A DNA stretch of 64,000 nt from Berghia stephanieae (Eukaryota; Mollusca; Gastropoda; Nudibranchia; Aeolidiidae): assembly GCA_034508935.3 (NCBI GenBank), contig CM067443.1, positions 54,452,284-54,516,283 of the forward strand, read 5' to 3'. Shown in pieces: positions 1 to 32,577 of the stretch (its first letter is position 1; each line of letters opens with the position of its first letter). A program made the position numbers and the translations under genes. A model generated the notes under the pieces. The model was given only the letters and a program-made list of their open reading frames with translations, was not told the origin of the DNA and did no database searches.

Positions 1-475
1 GAATTGTTTATTACTGCAATGCTCTGTTGAGTGGTGTTTTGGAAAATAAGCTCAGGTATCAGCAAACTTTCTGAAATAATGCTGCCAAATTGGTCAATAG
101 GCAAATTCAAAACATGTGCCCCTCACAGCCTCACAGAACTTTTTAATATTCTTATTTACCCAATTCTTGCTCTCCTCCAATGTCTCCAACCGTTTGGTTG
201 TCAAACGCATTTGTACAAAGGTGGGAACCAAATTTCTTTTTTCATTTTGGTCCATCTGTATGGAACACCATTCCACAGAGCATTTGGGAATCTAAATCAT
301 TAGTCTTGTGTTCAAGAAATCCTTAAAATCCTTTCTTTTTTTGATTTTGTGTAATTTCTTTAAAATTATTTTGTGTTGATGTAAAGCACCAAGAGTCTTA
401 TGGCTGAGGATACTGTGTGCTATATAGGAGTCCATTGTTATTATATTATATTATTATTATTATCGTCGTTATTAA

Positions 476-511
<36 letters not shown>
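1..511 (+). mobile_element. LINE 3' end (CR1/L2/Jockey-like reverse transcriptase C-terminus), 5'-truncated by the window edge
   Basis: Translated in two frames, positions 188-235 give NRLVVKRICTKVGTKF and 252-302 give PSVWNTIPQSIWESKSL, the usual last motif of CR1/L2/Jockey-type ORF2 proteins (RTKxGxxxFS...WNxLPxxIRxSxSL). At least one frameshift separates them, so this is a dead copy. A 3' UTR follows with TGTAAAGCACCAAGAG and GCTATATAGGAGTC, then a TTA tail at 478-511. The exact clade is not resolved. Confidence 0.75.
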
Positions 512-514
<3 letters not shown>

Positions 515-1653
515 TTCTCTTTTGATTTTGTTGCTTTTGAGAATAAGAGAGGTGTTTTTGTTGATTTTTTTCTTTCTTCTACCTCTTCCTGACTTGTGGA
601 GACCAGTTGGCTAAGGCTACAACGAACACTCCCCCAATCATCCCTTCCACAAACACACGCTTCCAAAAGACACCTTTCCCTCCCTGGCCATTTCATGTAT
701 AACATCATATAAAACATCTGACTTGTCAATATATTCATATAATGTAATACAATGGAATCAGAGACATAGTGCAAACACATGACAGTAAATCAGAAGATGT
801 GGACTCCATCCAAGCAAAAGTGTGAAAGGATACCTATTGGTGTTATGTCAGCATTAACTGGATAAAGAGAATCTGACTAGAGTTTGGATTTTATATTTTT
901 TCTTTTAATCTCACGAAACAAAACTCACTGTCCTTAATGTAGGCATTTGTTATAGCTCGAATTTTATAAGTTATACTTATATTGTATTTTAAGCATAAAG
1001 TTAACCAGTTTTGAAACAATAACACTACCAAAGGACAGAAACGAGGAATACAATGGGGTCTTACATCGACACTTGAGGATTTAGATTACGCAGATTACAT
1101 TGGACTACTATATGAGTGCCAATATCAATGAATCAAGGTTCTAAATCAAATGGAATCTTTTCCAAGAAAGCTGGATTAATATTATATACATCTGTTATGT
1201 TGTAAAAACTGGGTTATTAGTATTAGGAGAAATAATGGGGATGCTTTTAACTTTTTTTAAAATCTGTTACACAGGTTGTTATGTGAGGTAGGCTGTTACG
1301 AGGTGAGCTATTAGGCAGTGACCACTCTGTTTTTCTATCATATCTTATTTTCTTGATCAAAACTCTGAATAAAATTTTTGCTTGTGTCTCCGTTGTTTCA
1401 TGTGTGACCTAAACATGGCTTTCCTGTGTCACCTTTTAGTAAAATTAATTTACCATTTATAAGTTTCATCCCTTAAAATTCTTTGTAATTGTGATATAAT
1501 TTGTCATGATAAAGTGGTCATTGGATAACATCTGAAATAAAATCTGCCATTTCTATACATTTAAATTCTGACTCATTTGATACTTGCTTTTTATTTTTGG
1601 TTTCTTCATATTTCTTGTTTGTTTATTAGTGTTGGTCTTGTTTGTTGAATTTA
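512..1653. other. No recognised feature
   Basis: AT-rich unique-looking sequence; no ORF with family character, no repeat found by eye. Confidence 0.5.
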
Positions 1654-1697
1654 TTTTTTTTTTTTTGGGTGGGGGGGGGGGGGGGGGGGGAGGGGGG
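1654..1697 (+). repeat. T-run/G-run tract
   Basis: About 13 T followed directly by about 24 G with two interruptions; one of several such tracts in the window. Confidence 0.9.
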
Positions 1698-2950
1698 TTG
1701 TCATTTTTTTTTCATGTTTTTTTTTTAAAATTCTTTTTAATTCAATCTTTTGATTATATTAAGATTTAATTTTTTTTTTAGCAAGTACACATGTGTAGTC
1801 AGTTATTTCTGTTCAAATCAACATATTAAAAAATGAGGCATAAAATGTTTAAAATCTATTGTTTAATTGGGTCAACTTCATCTGTGATAACATGTGTTGA
1901 CAAATTGTAAAGAGAAATTCAAAAGAAAATAAAAATAAAAATGAAATTTTCCTGATCATATTTTGATTATACCTCATATTTAATAGAATATAACGTTGAC
2001 ATCAAGTAAAGGACTCCCCTTCCATCCACGCCATCTTTCATTATTCAGCTTCCTGTTGCTTGACGAGATAAATGCCTGGAATAAGATAATTCCTTTTCCC
2101 AAAGGATTTTTTATATAACATCAATAAGGTTCTATTTTAAATCAATCTTAGTTATATCATTCTTTTGTCTCTGCAGTATTCATACAGCGCCTTTGCAGGC
2201 CGAGAATTCAGTATGTACTAAAGTGACAATATTTTTCTTAACTATTTAAATTGTCACTGGCCGTTGCTTTCATTTTTTTTTTTTACTGGCACTTTTACAA
2301 AGCAATCAAGATGCAATATTAGTGATTGTTTCTATCTTGTTTTGAAAGGAATATCCTTGAAACATCCATTCATCCATAAAAGTAGCCACAGATTACATAA
2401 ATTAAAAGTTGGAATTTAACATTATTTAACCACATTTCAATTTGATTTCCTATCATGTAAGATCTTGATAAATGTTATGATAATATGATTTATAAGATTT
2501 TATTTTTCATAAAACAATGCTTAATGCTTCTAAGTTATTAGCTCCCTGTACATTATGTTCTTGGACCAGAGGTCTCTAGATTTGTTAAACAAAAAAATTA
2601 ATATTAAATTTTTCATATCCCATCATATATTAGTGTTACTTATAGAATTATTTGTTGTGAGCAATTAGCCTTTACAGTTTGGGGGACTCGCGGGCAATTC
2701 TTGTTGTCTCTTTTATCTCCCCATAACTACTTGTCTCTTTTCATCTAGCTTTCTGTCCTTCTTCTAGAATGAAACTTGCTGCAGCCCAGCCCTAGATGAA
2801 ACTCATGTATGATGTAGTGTTCTGTATCTTTCTATTTTTAAGCTGCAGATATGATTTTAAATATTAATAGTACACATATTTAAAGCAGATGGGTTTACTC
2901 CAATTAGCGAATATCTTTTCTTGTCAAGCTTATATAAATGGGACATATAT
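1698..2950. other. No recognised feature
   Basis: AT-rich sequence with scattered stop codons in all frames; nothing I can assign. Confidence 0.5.
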
Positions 2951-2963
2951 TTATCGTTTATCT

Positions 2964-3495
2964 CTGGGTGGGGTTCCTACCTCCCAAAGTGGGCAGGGAG
3001 GTACTTGCTGTGTCTTCTATCCCCTGTACCTGTTTTCCAACATGCTTTCTGTCTTTGTCTTGGAATGTGATTACTTGGTTTTGTCCTGTCCCTGGCCGGA
3101 GTCCTCGCTGAGGGGGAAACATTCAAATGCATAGTTATTGTTTTGGGAGATGATATTCTTTTCATTGTAAATCATTACTCTGTTATGTATTATTATATTT
3201 GTTATTTTCAATGTATAATGTAAGCATTTGAGTGTATTCCTCTTTGTTGGATTTTGTGCTTGTGTCCGGATGAGACATCGTTATAGGTGGTCTCAAACTA
3301 AGTACATTGGTGGTAAGCTCTTGGAATCTGCATCTGATCCCTATTTGTTCCCAGTTCCCCTATGTCTTACTTTATCTTGGGTGCTTTAATTGTAATTCTA
3401 GAACTTTTTACTATCCCATTTTCCTCCTTTTTACTGGCGCTGATATGACCTAAATGTGTTGCAAGCGCCGTAAAACCCTTAAAAACATAAAAACA
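2964..3495 (+). mobile_element. Family A SINE-like retroposon, full-length copy
   Basis: Starts CTGGGTGGGGTTCC and ends with ACTGGCGCTGATATGACC, GCAAGCGCCGTAAAACCC and an A-rich tail. Target duplication TTATCGTTTATCT (2951-2963) and TTATCATTTATCT (3496-3508), 12 of 13 bases equal. No tRNA-like head is obvious. Its length (532 bp) is long for a SINE; no coding capacity is seen. Confidence 0.85.
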
Positions 3496-3508
3496 TTATC
3501 ATTTATCT

Positions 3509-4460
3509 AATTCTTGTCTTTGCTTTAACAAACTCTCCCTGCCTCCCTCTTTCTTGGGCATTTATTATTCCAGTTAACAAAATCTCTTGATCTAAAATAC
3601 TATTGACTCTCCCACTGACCCTTTTCATACACTAATAGTAGGCGTATATACTCACAGATTTTAATTTGATGTTTTTTCCTATATTCACTTATAAAAATAT
3701 GTGGTTGGTGCTAAATTCAACATTGATTTTTTTCTTAGTTGATTCCTTGAATGATAAAAAGATTTATGGTATTATTTGTGTGTGTGTGTCTCTTTTTCAA
3801 TTTTTTTGGGTGTGGTGGGGAGAGGGGGCGGGGGAGATGGTGGAGTGTTGATACGAGTTGAATATTTCAAAAGTCAAGTTCATCATCCAATTATCGTATT
3901 ATCATATTGGTTGAATACCAAATTCAGATTGTCTTTGTTTGAACGATTTTATTCTCATGTTTCAGATATTGATTTAAAACCCAATCACCACTACTTCTGG
4001 CTTTTAAATTTATTTATTTATTTCATCCATTTTTGCCATTGCTGTAAAAAGCCTTCAGAGTCAGAGAGGAATCATTGGGAAAAAGTGGAGATTTTAAAAT
4101 GCAAACATAGTGCATTTGAAATTATGCTCTTTTTAAGAACCAACGAATAGTCCTTCTATTGAGAATGATACATGAGGCTGTGCCAGATCATTCAACAGCG
4201 GTTCAATTCTTAAAGACACCAAAATCAAACAAGAATTATAGAAATGATCCAACTCCAACTTTCATCAGTGTCTCTGGGTTGAATAATGACAAATTACCCA
4301 AAAACTGAGAGTAGCCAGTCCTTTAGAGTCGTTTGACCCATGGAGCCGGAGTTTATTCCAGTTTCTATAACATGAACTGGACAATAGTAATTGCGTGCTA
4401 TCTGTATAGGATGCTAGTCTATCGTAATGGACTTTCCTCCAGATCTAACAGCTACCTCAG
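3509..4460. other. No gene; GT-rich patch
   Basis: A short GT repeat and G-rich patch lie at 3777-3845. A weak tRNA-SINE tail-like phrase (CAGTTTCTATAACATG) occurs near 4360. Nothing firm. Confidence 0.4.
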
Positions 4461-4858
4461 CTGGGTGGGGTTCCTGACCTCCCATAGTGGGCAGGGAGGT
4501 ACTTACTGTATCTTCTTTCCCCTATATCTGTTTTCCAACATGCTTTCTGTCTTTGTCTTGGAATGAGATTACTTGGTTTTGCTCTGGCCCTGGCTGAGAA
4601 GGAAACAGTCTGTATAGTTAGAGTTTTGGGAGATTAAATTTTTTTCCTTGTAAATCATCTCTCTGTTATGTATTATTATTTTTGTTGTTTTGGATTTATA
4701 ATTTAAGCATTTGAGTGTGCTCCTCTTAGTGGGGACCTGTGCTCGTATCTGGATGAGCCTTTTAGTTTATCTCAAACTAAGTACATTTATAGTATGCTCT
4801 CGGAAAAATATACACCTATTTCCTATTTGTACCATTCCCCTCTATCTTACTTTTTCTA
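4461..4858 (+). mobile_element. Family A copy, 3'-truncated
   Basis: Starts CTGGGTGGGGTTCC and stops at CTTACTTTTTCTA, where another family A copy begins. The 3' hairpin is absent. Confidence 0.8.
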
Positions 4859-5524
<666 letters not shown>

Positions 5525-6090
5525 TTCCTCTAGATCTTTAAAGCAAATAATTAGTTGATGCTGATTTTAAAACAACCTCTCCCTTGAATTTAATACAACT
5601 AACTGTATTCTTTTTGTTTTTGGGGGGTTTCTTTGGGATTGTTTGGTTGTTTTTTTCTTTCATTTTTTTTTTGTTTTTTTTTTTTCCGTTTTTTTTCTTC
5701 CTTGTCATAGATAATTATTTTTCAAATGTGCAGTCGTGTTTTATTTATCACATGTGACCCTCTGTCTCAAAACGGTATTATGTCAGGTTGAACAAGATGT
5801 TGGAAATTGAATTTTTAACCTCAAACATTAAACTTTAGGTTAGTTTCTTTTTCGTTATGGTGGAGAATAGATACTATTTCCTCAAATTTCATATTTCTCA
5901 TTATTTTATTTTCTAAATTCACTTTGCGAAGTACTGTTCATCCGGAAATGATACCATTTTGAAATGGTGGGTCACATATTTGTTCAAGACAGTGGATTTT
6001 CATCAGTGATACACACACATTTGTTTTCTTGATTATTTTCAAGTTGTGTTTCTCGTAGTGACATTGAGTTATATAAATGATCTGATTATT
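5525..6090. other. No gene; T-rich stretch
   Basis: T-rich tract at 5610-5700; otherwise unassigned. Confidence 0.5.
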
Positions 6091-6102
6091 TAGTTTAACA
6101 TA

Positions 6103-6636
6103 CTGGGTGGGGTTCCTACCTCCCATAGTGGGCAGGGGGGGTACATACTGTGTCTTCTATCCCCTTATAACTGTTTTCCAACATGCTTTCTGTCTTTGTC
6201 TTGGAATGAGATTACTTGGTTTTGTCCTGGCCCTGGTCGGGGTCCTAGCTGGGAGGGAAACAGTCAAATGCATAGTTATTGTGTTGGGAGATGATATTTT
6301 TTTCCTTGTAAATCATCTCTCTGTTATGTATTATTATATTTGTTATTTTCAATGTATAATGTTAGCATTTGAGTGTATTCCTCTTGGTTGGATTTTGTGC
6401 TTGTGTCCGGATGAGACTTAGAGGTGATCTCAAACTATGTACATTGGTGGTGTGCTCTTGGAATCTACATCTGATCCCTATTTGTCCCCAGTTCCCCTAT
6501 GTCTTACTTTTTCTTGTGTGCTTTAATTGTAATTCTAGAACTTTTTACTATCCCATTTTCTTCCTTTTTACTGGCGCTGATATAACCTAAATGTGTTGCA
6601 AGCGCCGTAAAACCCTTAAAAACAAAAAAACAAACA
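6103..6636 (+). mobile_element. Family A SINE-like retroposon, full-length copy
   Basis: CTGGGTGGGG start and AAAC-type tail, 534 bp, flanked by a perfect 12-bp target duplication TAGTTTAACATA (6091-6102 and 6637-6648). Confidence 0.88.
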
Positions 6637-6649
6637 TAGTTTAACATAT

Positions 6650-7940
6650 AATCCACCAAATTTGGCATACTTTTGAATAAGGTGAACAAATAATATGAAT
6701 TCTTGATAAATAATATTGCTAAAAGTTCAGTACCAAGGGTTTATAATATATCTAATTTAATCTGAGGTACACTCTCTGTTTTTTTGTAAACTCTTGTATG
6801 AACTTCAACAACATCATTGTAATTGAAGCACAATTTCAGTGTCAGGAATTTTTCGATTACGGTCAAACTATATAGGCAATAAAATTAAGGTAGTTAATTA
6901 CTGGTGGTTGCTTTACCAGGATTAAATATTTTATTTTTAGTGTCTTATGATAAGCCCTTTCAGAATTTAATACGTTAATAAATCTGAGCTTCCATCTCTA
7001 AGAATATTCGCTCTCACCCTTTTCAGGTCAGACATTTATTTTAATGACCAACTCTTTTATTTTAGAATTAAAGTTAAGTAAAAGTAAAACCTAATTCCAA
7101 ACGTGGTTAAAGTAAATGAGAATTGGGATCAATATGTGGGACTACAAATCTCTTTTTCATGATTTGATTTTTTTTTTTAATGAGTAACTATTAATTCATT
7201 TCTATTATTAAGCTTATCAGTATTAAAGCCGACATTTGTGATTGTCTTGACCATGTGAAAACATCAATCTATTATGTGTCCAAAGTAATGATATATAATG
7301 TTGATGAGTAAAGATATATTTTTTTTTGCAGAATGCATTCTTTTGTCAAAACTGGATGAAGGCTTTCAGTGATTTTCTCCTCGTTTTCCCCCTTTCTTTC
7401 TTTCTTTATTTCTGTCTTTCTTTTTTCTTTTCTTTTCTTTTTTCTTTTTTTTTCTTTTTCTTTTTTTTTCAGTTTTATTTGCTCTGAACCAACATTTTCA
7501 ATGGTATATAAGTTTGTATTATGAAAGTCTTTCCAACATGACAATAAAGCAAACTCTGGAACAACATTGTACTCTATATTTATGAACCAAAAATCTAACC
7601 CTGGCCATTTCTAGAGAAAAAAGTTCTTTTTATATCCACAACATTTAATCAAATTGCAAGGTATAAAGAACTTACAAAGAAGATATTTCGTACGGGGACA
7701 CCGATATCTTGCTGCTGGGGTCAACTTCTTGTCTGTCACTGAACGAGTCTCCTTTTTCTTACTTTTTTTCTCATACCCATAAGCTTACTTGTGCTTGAGC
7801 AGCATATAATACCATCATGTTTTTATATTTGCTCATGAATTCTAATCTTTTGAGTCTCCCATCTCATCCTTTTCCTAATGTTGGTAAGACGCAGAGCTAC
7901 CACAAGCTCCTTGAAAATACTGTCACGTTTTATGTTACAG
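6650..7940. other. No gene; polypyrimidine tract at 7385-7470
   Basis: The C/T-only tract (TTTC and CTTT units) is simple sequence. The rest is AT-rich and unassigned. Confidence 0.5.
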
Positions 7941-7942
7941 GT

Positions 7943-8185
7943 GCCCATAGCTCGGTTGGTAGAGCTCTTGCCTCACCTCACAAGCAAAAGGACTTATCTC
8001 AGTCAATCGAGATTTTTTAATTTCTTATCCTTTGACTACCTAGCAATGCTTGGATAATCTGTTACATCTAGCAGAAATGACTTTCCAATATCTAAAGGGT
8101 AGCAAATAATCATTGCAGTTCGTTTAATGATACAAAAATTGGGATACATCCTGGCTCCATTGACCTCATGGCTCTACATTACCTG
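7943..8185 (+). mobile_element. tRNA-headed SINE (family C)
   Basis: Head CATAGCTCGGTTGGTAGAGC is a tRNA-like A box (compare TAGCTCAGTTGGTAGAGC); the B box is degraded. Body and tail (GGATACATCCTGGCTCCATT, then ATGGCTCTACATTACC) resemble the other family C copies here. Not a functional tRNA gene. Confidence 0.7.
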
Positions 8186-8189
8186 TCTG

Positions 8190-9078
8190 CCCCAAACAAC
8201 CAGAACATTTGAGATTGATTCTCAGACAGCAACTATATTTTCTTTTTAGATAAAACATGTGTATAATGATGGATAAATAAAACTCCTTTTGATTTTTAAA
8301 TCATGATTTATTTAATGCAGTGAAGAAAGATTTTTAAAAAATTAGATTTAGTACTAGTTAAACCAAGTAAAAATGGATGCTTCCCTTTCTTCAATATCAA
8401 CTTATAACATGGTAACAATAATCTTCATTTACTCTGTTGTGCCTTAATACAATACTCTGCCAGGAATTGCCAAATGATAATACATTTCTAAAACATTCTG
8501 GGTATTTTTAATAAGTTATGATTCAGAAATAGTAAGAACTGACTTGTTGTTTTAACAGTTGGTGCCCTCGCTTTAAAAAAATGTCTTTCTTTCTTTCTTT
8601 TTTTTTATTTTTGTTTATTTTGAAAGCTCTAATTTCCTTAGCCAGTATTTATACTAGCACACTCATTTTCAAAAGTGTAAACTGTCTCCAAAAGTGTCAA
8701 AAGATGCAAAATCAAGGCTATTTAGGTGCCCATGTGTGGTATTGTTATTGAAAAACGTTCTTCGAAAAATTAACTTTAAAAAAAGGAAAAGATTGATTTA
8801 TAATCAGATATACTTACTTTTCTTTTAGCTCAGGTATTGGTGGTCTTCTTTGTTTTAACTAGTTAACTGTCGTACTCTGGAAAAACAAAAAAATTGGCCA
8901 GAAAACTCGTTGTTCAATTATCGATCGATACATATTCGAAGGACGAGTTTCCCGGCAAAATTCTTAATAGATGTCCTTCCGGAGGACGGCAGTTGTGTAA
9001 TTAATCTACATTAATGTGTTTGATAAATAATAATAATATAAATATAAAGTGATTTAGCTTTCAAGCTTCATTCAATTA
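8190..9078. other. No recognised feature
   Basis: AT-rich; no repeat or gene identified. Confidence 0.5.

Positions 9079-9079
<1 letters not shown>

Positions 9080-9145
<66 letters not shown>
9080..9145. repeat. (CT)n microsatellite
   Basis: About 32 CT units ending at the 5' edge of a family A copy. A second CT array borders that copy's 3' edge at 10237. Confidence 0.97.
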
Positions 9146-9147
<2 letters not shown>

Positions 9148-9148
9148 A

Positions 9149-11657
<2,509 letters not shown>

Positions 11658-11688
11658 ACTGTCCTGAATTATTAGATTCATTTTAGCA

Positions 11689-12217
11689 CACTGGTGGCGT
11701 CTTCTGCCTGACTTCAAAAGGTGGGCTTAGGGGTCACTTTTGCTGTCTTCTATCTCCCTCTATCAGTTTATCCTTTTCACTTTACTCTCTTTGTTCTGGA
11801 TTGAGATTGCTCGTTTTTTTCCTGGTCCTGGCGGGGATCCTTAGCTGAGAGGGAGGCAGTCAAATATATAATTCCTTTTTATATGGAGAGATGATGCCTT
11901 TTCTCGTAAATAATATCTCCGTTTTGTACTATTATAGTTTTTGCTTTGAATATATTAAATGTATTTTGTAAGCATTTGATTATATCCTTCATAGCGGAAT
12001 CCTCTGCATGTAATAGGATAGGACTTAGGTTATGTAAAAAATAGGCACATTAATGGATTGCTCGTGGATCCTCTGTTTCCCATTTTTGTCTTACTTTTTC
12101 AATGGTGCTGTTAACGTCACATCTACAACTTTTCCTTTATCGCCTATCTTTTTTACTGGCGTTGAATAACATACAAGCGTCTTTCGTGCCGTAAAACCCC
12201 TAAAACAAAACAAACAG
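11689..12217 (+). mobile_element. Family A copy, old and diverged
   Basis: Recognisable start (CTGGTGGCGTCTTCTGCCTG), middle (GTAAGCATTTGATTATATCC) and end (TTTACTGGCGTTGAATAACA, GCCGTAAAACCCC), but with many substitutions, so older than the copies at 6103 and 9473. Confidence 0.65.
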
Positions 12218-12263
12218 TAATAGTAATAGGCCAAACTGGACAGTTGTTTTTTTGGTTTTTTTT

Positions 12264-12269
12264 TTTATT

Positions 12270-12308
<39 letters not shown>

Positions 12309-12534
12309 AAGGTTCTTTTTTACTTTTTCCTTGGATAATAGCGTGAGTGTTTGTTTTTTTGTGTGTCATTTAATTTTAATGGAAAGGGGAATGGGGGGGG
12401 GGGGGGGGGGGGGGGGGGAGGAAATGAAAATCATTTCCCTTGGTGTAGGTCATCCTATTATCTCCCTTTTACTTTTAGGTGGAGATCCTGCGGTTTTATT
12501 TTTTTTTTTTTTTTTTGGGGGGGGGGGGGGGGGG
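12264..12534 (+). repeat. T-run/G-run tracts and G runs
   Basis: T12-G29 at 12268-12308, a pure G run at 12393-12418, and T18-G18 at 12499-12534. Confidence 0.9.
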
Positions 12535-12725
12535 TTGTTATCTATTCATTTAAATGAACAATTCCCTTTGCCTTACATATCCTTGGCGCTTGTGATATAA
12601 TAAGGTTGCAGGCAATGAGTTCTTAAATCTTTTAAACTGTCCAATGTTCCATTTCCATATTCATATTCTTTGACGCTGATATGATCTAAAATTGTCGTGT
12701 CGTTCAAGCATCAAAGTAATGCAAA
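12460..12725 (+). mobile_element. Possible decayed family A fragment
   Basis: Order of phrases (AACAATTCCCTTTGCCTTAC, CCATATTCATATTCTTTGAC, GCTGATATGATCTAAA) follows the family A 3' half, but the hairpin is broken. Confidence 0.35.
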
Positions 12726-12734
12726 CAAGTCTAC

Positions 12735-12800
12735 ATCACAGTGTTAAGTCCTTGCCCGAGGATCAAACGGTCATAGGTTCAAATTCCGGTGATTAAATGG
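12735..12800 (+). repeat. tRNA-like SINE head remnant
   Basis: GTTAAGTCCTTGCCC followed 20 bp later by a good B box (AGGTTCAAATTCC). No foldable acceptor stem seen. Confidence 0.35.
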
Positions 12801-13517
12801 GTGTTTAGTTTTGTGAGTATATGTGTGTATATGTATATATATCTATGTAAGTGTAGGCTATGTTTTTATTATTTTTTTTTTGTTTTTTTTTGTCATGACT
12901 CCCAAATTTAAATGTAAAAGTCTTTGCCGCATACCTACGTCTCAGTTCCGTCGCAGAGAAGATTAAAATGGAGGTATCGCCTTTAAAATATTGTAGTAAT
13001 GAAGGATATAATGACAACTGCAAGGTATAATTCGTTCTTTGATTTTATTAGTGTTATCGTTTATTTATTTATTTATTTGCATTACTCAAAGTATTTTTTT
13101 TCCTTTCTCACTATTTTCGTCCTCTTCTTCTTATTATTATTTCCTTCATTCTTTCCTTCCTTCCTCCATGCTTTCATTCCTCCCTCCTTTCTTTTTTACT
13201 TCCTCACTCCTTTCGCTTGTTTTCTAAATTCATGACGTATTCAGTTACCTGATTTGTAAACTAATTTCGCGATGATTTTGTAGAATGAAATACATAATAT
13301 TGTGTTATGTGCTAATGTCGATATTAATTTTATCAAACACAGTATAAGATATTCATTCATGAACAAATGACTACATTAATAATTGGTTGATTAATGCAAG
13401 TTGCCTCTGTATGTCATTCCAACTGCTCTTTCAAAATAAAAATCATCGGCATCATCATGATTCATAGTAAGTCTTTCTATTGTTATTATGTTGGGTTTGT
13501 TTTTTTAATCCGCTTGC
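12801..13517. other. No gene; pyrimidine-rich patch
   Basis: TTCC/CTCC-rich stretch at 13080-13220; otherwise AT-rich and unassigned. Confidence 0.5.
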
Positions 13518-13760
13518 GTGGCTGGCTGGGGAGTTCCCTTGCTGTGTTTGCCCTCCTCTAGTGTCTTTTGCACCTTCCCTTTTAGCGTAGGCTGAGCTGG
13601 AGTCTTTTGACCTCCCATGATGGCTGGGGATTTTTTATTATTTATTATTTTTTTTTTTTGGGGGGGGGGGGGGGTCACTCTTGTTGTGCCCTCTATATCT
13701 GTTTCCCCCTTTCCACGCTGCTCTCTTTGTCCTTGGTGTAAAATGGAGGTGCCCGCAGAA
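13518..13760 (+). mobile_element. Family A 5' fragment with a T-run/G-run insert
   Basis: GAGTCTTTTGACCTCCCATG and TCACTCTTGTTGTGCCCTCT match the family A 5' third; a T12-G15 tract (13648-13674) sits between them where other copies read GGGCAGGGAG. Confidence 0.5.
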
Positions 13761-13836
13761 AAAAAATCTCTCGTCCTTTACAATATCTTTAAGAAATTCA
13801 TCATCAATCTTCCCACATAATATATTAATCCATAAT

Positions 13837-14383
13837 CTGGGTGGGGTTTCTTACCTCCCATGATGGGCAGGGAGGCAGTTACTGCGTCTTCTATCCCTCT
13901 ATATCTATTTTCCAACATGCTTTCTGTCTTTGTCTTGGAATGAGATACCTTGGTTTTGTCCAGGCCCTGGCCGGATACCCTAGCTGGGAGGGAAACAATC
14001 AAATGTATAGTTAGAGCTTTGGGATATGATATTTTTTTTTGTCTTTTAAATCATCTCTCTGTTATGCTCTGTTTTGTTTACATATTATATATGATTTGTT
14101 AACATTTGAGTGTATCTCTCTTCGTTGAGACCTATGCTTGTGTCTGGATGATACTTTTTTCGGTGATCTCAAACTAAGTACTTTGATCGTGTGCTCTTGG
14201 AATCTACATCTGTTTCCTATTTGAACAAATTCCCCTTTATCTTACTTTTTCTTGGGTACTTTAATTGTATATCTAGAACTTTTTACTATCTCGTTTCTTC
14301 CTTTTTTTTTTTTTTTACTGGCGCTGATATGACCTTAATGGGTTGTAAGCGCCGTAAAACCCTTAAAAAACAAACAAACAAAA
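13837..14383 (+). mobile_element. Family A SINE-like retroposon, full-length copy
   Basis: CTGGGTGGGGTTTC start; TACTGGCGCTGATATGACC, GTAAGCGCCGTAAAACCC and an AAAC tail. The flanks share only AATCCA, so the target duplication is uncertain. Confidence 0.8.
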
Positions 14384-14765
14384 ATCCAAAACAGCTCTAC
14401 GGAGGCTACCATGAAATCAGTTGACAACAGTACATAACAGCAAAACAGACAGACCTATCCTAGTCATCAATAATCACCCATACAACAAGGAAATCATCAA
14501 AATTAACTACCGTCAGATTCTTCAGGAGCATGTAGAAACGATGGATATATCCAACAAACCGCCCTAAATCGCCTTCAGACGGGATCGCAATTTGAAGGAA
14601 ATACTGATTATCCGTTGCACGCTTTGAGAGGGAAAGAGGTCAAACTTCTATACCATCATAATTTTGCGTTTAGGATAATATAATCTTAGGGTTATGCGTC
14701 ATGGCTTTGTTTTACAAGAGGGGTGAACCTTATTAGGGCACGGGTCTTATTTGGACAGGGTACCT
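14384..14765. other. No recognised feature
   Basis: More balanced base composition than neighbours, but no open frame or known repeat. Confidence 0.4.
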
Positions 14766-14800
<35 letters not shown>

Positions 14801-14942
14801 ATAGTAGTAGTATGTAGTAGTAGTAGTTAGTAGTAGTAGTATAGTTAGTGTAGTAGTAGTAGTAGTAGCGAGAGCAGAGCAGCGCTAGAGTAGTAGTAGT
14901 AGTAGTAGTAGTCAGTGTAGTAGAGTAGTAGTAGTAGTTATT
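14766..14942. repeat. Degenerate (TAG)n microsatellite
   Basis: TAG triplets with interruptions across about 175 bp. Confidence 0.95.
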
Positions 14943-15004
14943 TAGTATGTAGATAAATAGTGAAGATCGAAAGTAGATGTAGAGAGAATAGATGAAAGAG
15001 ATGA

Positions 15005-15142
<138 letters not shown>

Positions 15143-15229
15143 AAAAAAGCCAGTAAACTAAAACCCAAAAGAAAACAAACAAACAAACAAAAAAAACACA
15201 AAAAAACCCCAACAAAACCGCAGCTTTGT

Positions 15230-15447
15230 GTGAACAGAAATAACGTTCAGCAACGGTTTTATTGCATCTTGCCTCCTCTCATTTATGGACTTGTCAACTG
15301 AGCACGAAGGGAGGCGAGGGAAAACGCAAACTGAACGTGTGTATTAGTCACTTGAGTCGCTGACAGTCATCTGCCACCGTCATCATTATTTTGCGTTTCA
15401 AGTTTTCAGTTTCAGTTTTCATTTTCACTTTACCACACAACAAAAAC
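15230..15447 (+). promoter_or_regulatory. EIF3J: Probable EIF3J promoter and 5' UTR
   Basis: The 218 bp upstream of the start codon are less repetitive and richer in GC than the surroundings. I see no TATA box. A pyrimidine-rich stretch with repeated TTTCAGTTT lies just before the ATG and is probably 5' UTR. Transcript ends cannot be seen in sequence alone. Confidence 0.35.
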
Positions 15448-31894
<16,447 letters not shown>

Positions 31895-32571
31895 CGATTG
31901 TGATTATAGGATATTAGTTAATTATTATTTTACACTATAATGTCAACCCCTCTGTTATGTCTTACTTCTGTTCAAGTAGCCGTGTCTGTTCCTACGACGT
32001 CTTTCCGATGTGCCTAAATTTGTCTTATTATTACCTCACTTTCTTTCTTACATCCTCTCCTGACTTATATTCCCATTTGTTTCTGATTTAAGAACAAACA
32101 TTTTTCGTTTGTATTATTGATATCTCAATTGTTTTCAATCCTATCTATTGGTTTAGCAAGGGCTGAGATTAATATTTGAGAGGATCTAATTGATTAAAAC
32201 GAGTTGAAGTTTGAAATCATTATTGGGTGATTTAATCCTAGAATGGGTTGTGTCTTTACAATATATATTTCAAATTCATTGGTCTGCTTCTATAATCTAA
32301 AATTGTTTTAAAGGGTATCGGTGCATGTGCTGCTGAAGATGTATGTTTGCTCAGTTGTTATGTTTGTTCTGTATAACTTGAGCATTTACATGCCACGAGG
32401 GGCGAGTTTGTAAGATGTTTTGTCTTATTTATTCTCACTTGGATATGCTACCACAATCCTCTCCTGATTTTGTACATCTGTTATAGCAATTGTTGGCAGT
32501 CTGAATGACTGAATTTTATTTGTAGTAAGATGGTAAAATTCATAGATTGAAAGTAAGTAGAAATATAATGC

Positions 32572-32577
32572 AATAAA
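32572..32577 (+). terminator. Candidate EIF3J poly(A) signal (proximal)
   Basis: AATAAA 678 bp after the stop, followed by a T-rich stretch. Other AATAAA hexamers on this strand lie at 33130 and 33326. Confidence 0.4.

Noticed and set aside
6107-6421. Recurrent frame VGFL..SGQGGTYCVFYPL in several family A copies
   Set aside because: The frame is shared because the copies are homologous DNA. Its length varies and other copies have stops at many places; no sign of selection on protein can be judged here.
7943-8010. Functional tRNA gene
   Set aside because: Good A box but no intact B box or acceptor stem, and a SINE body follows directly.
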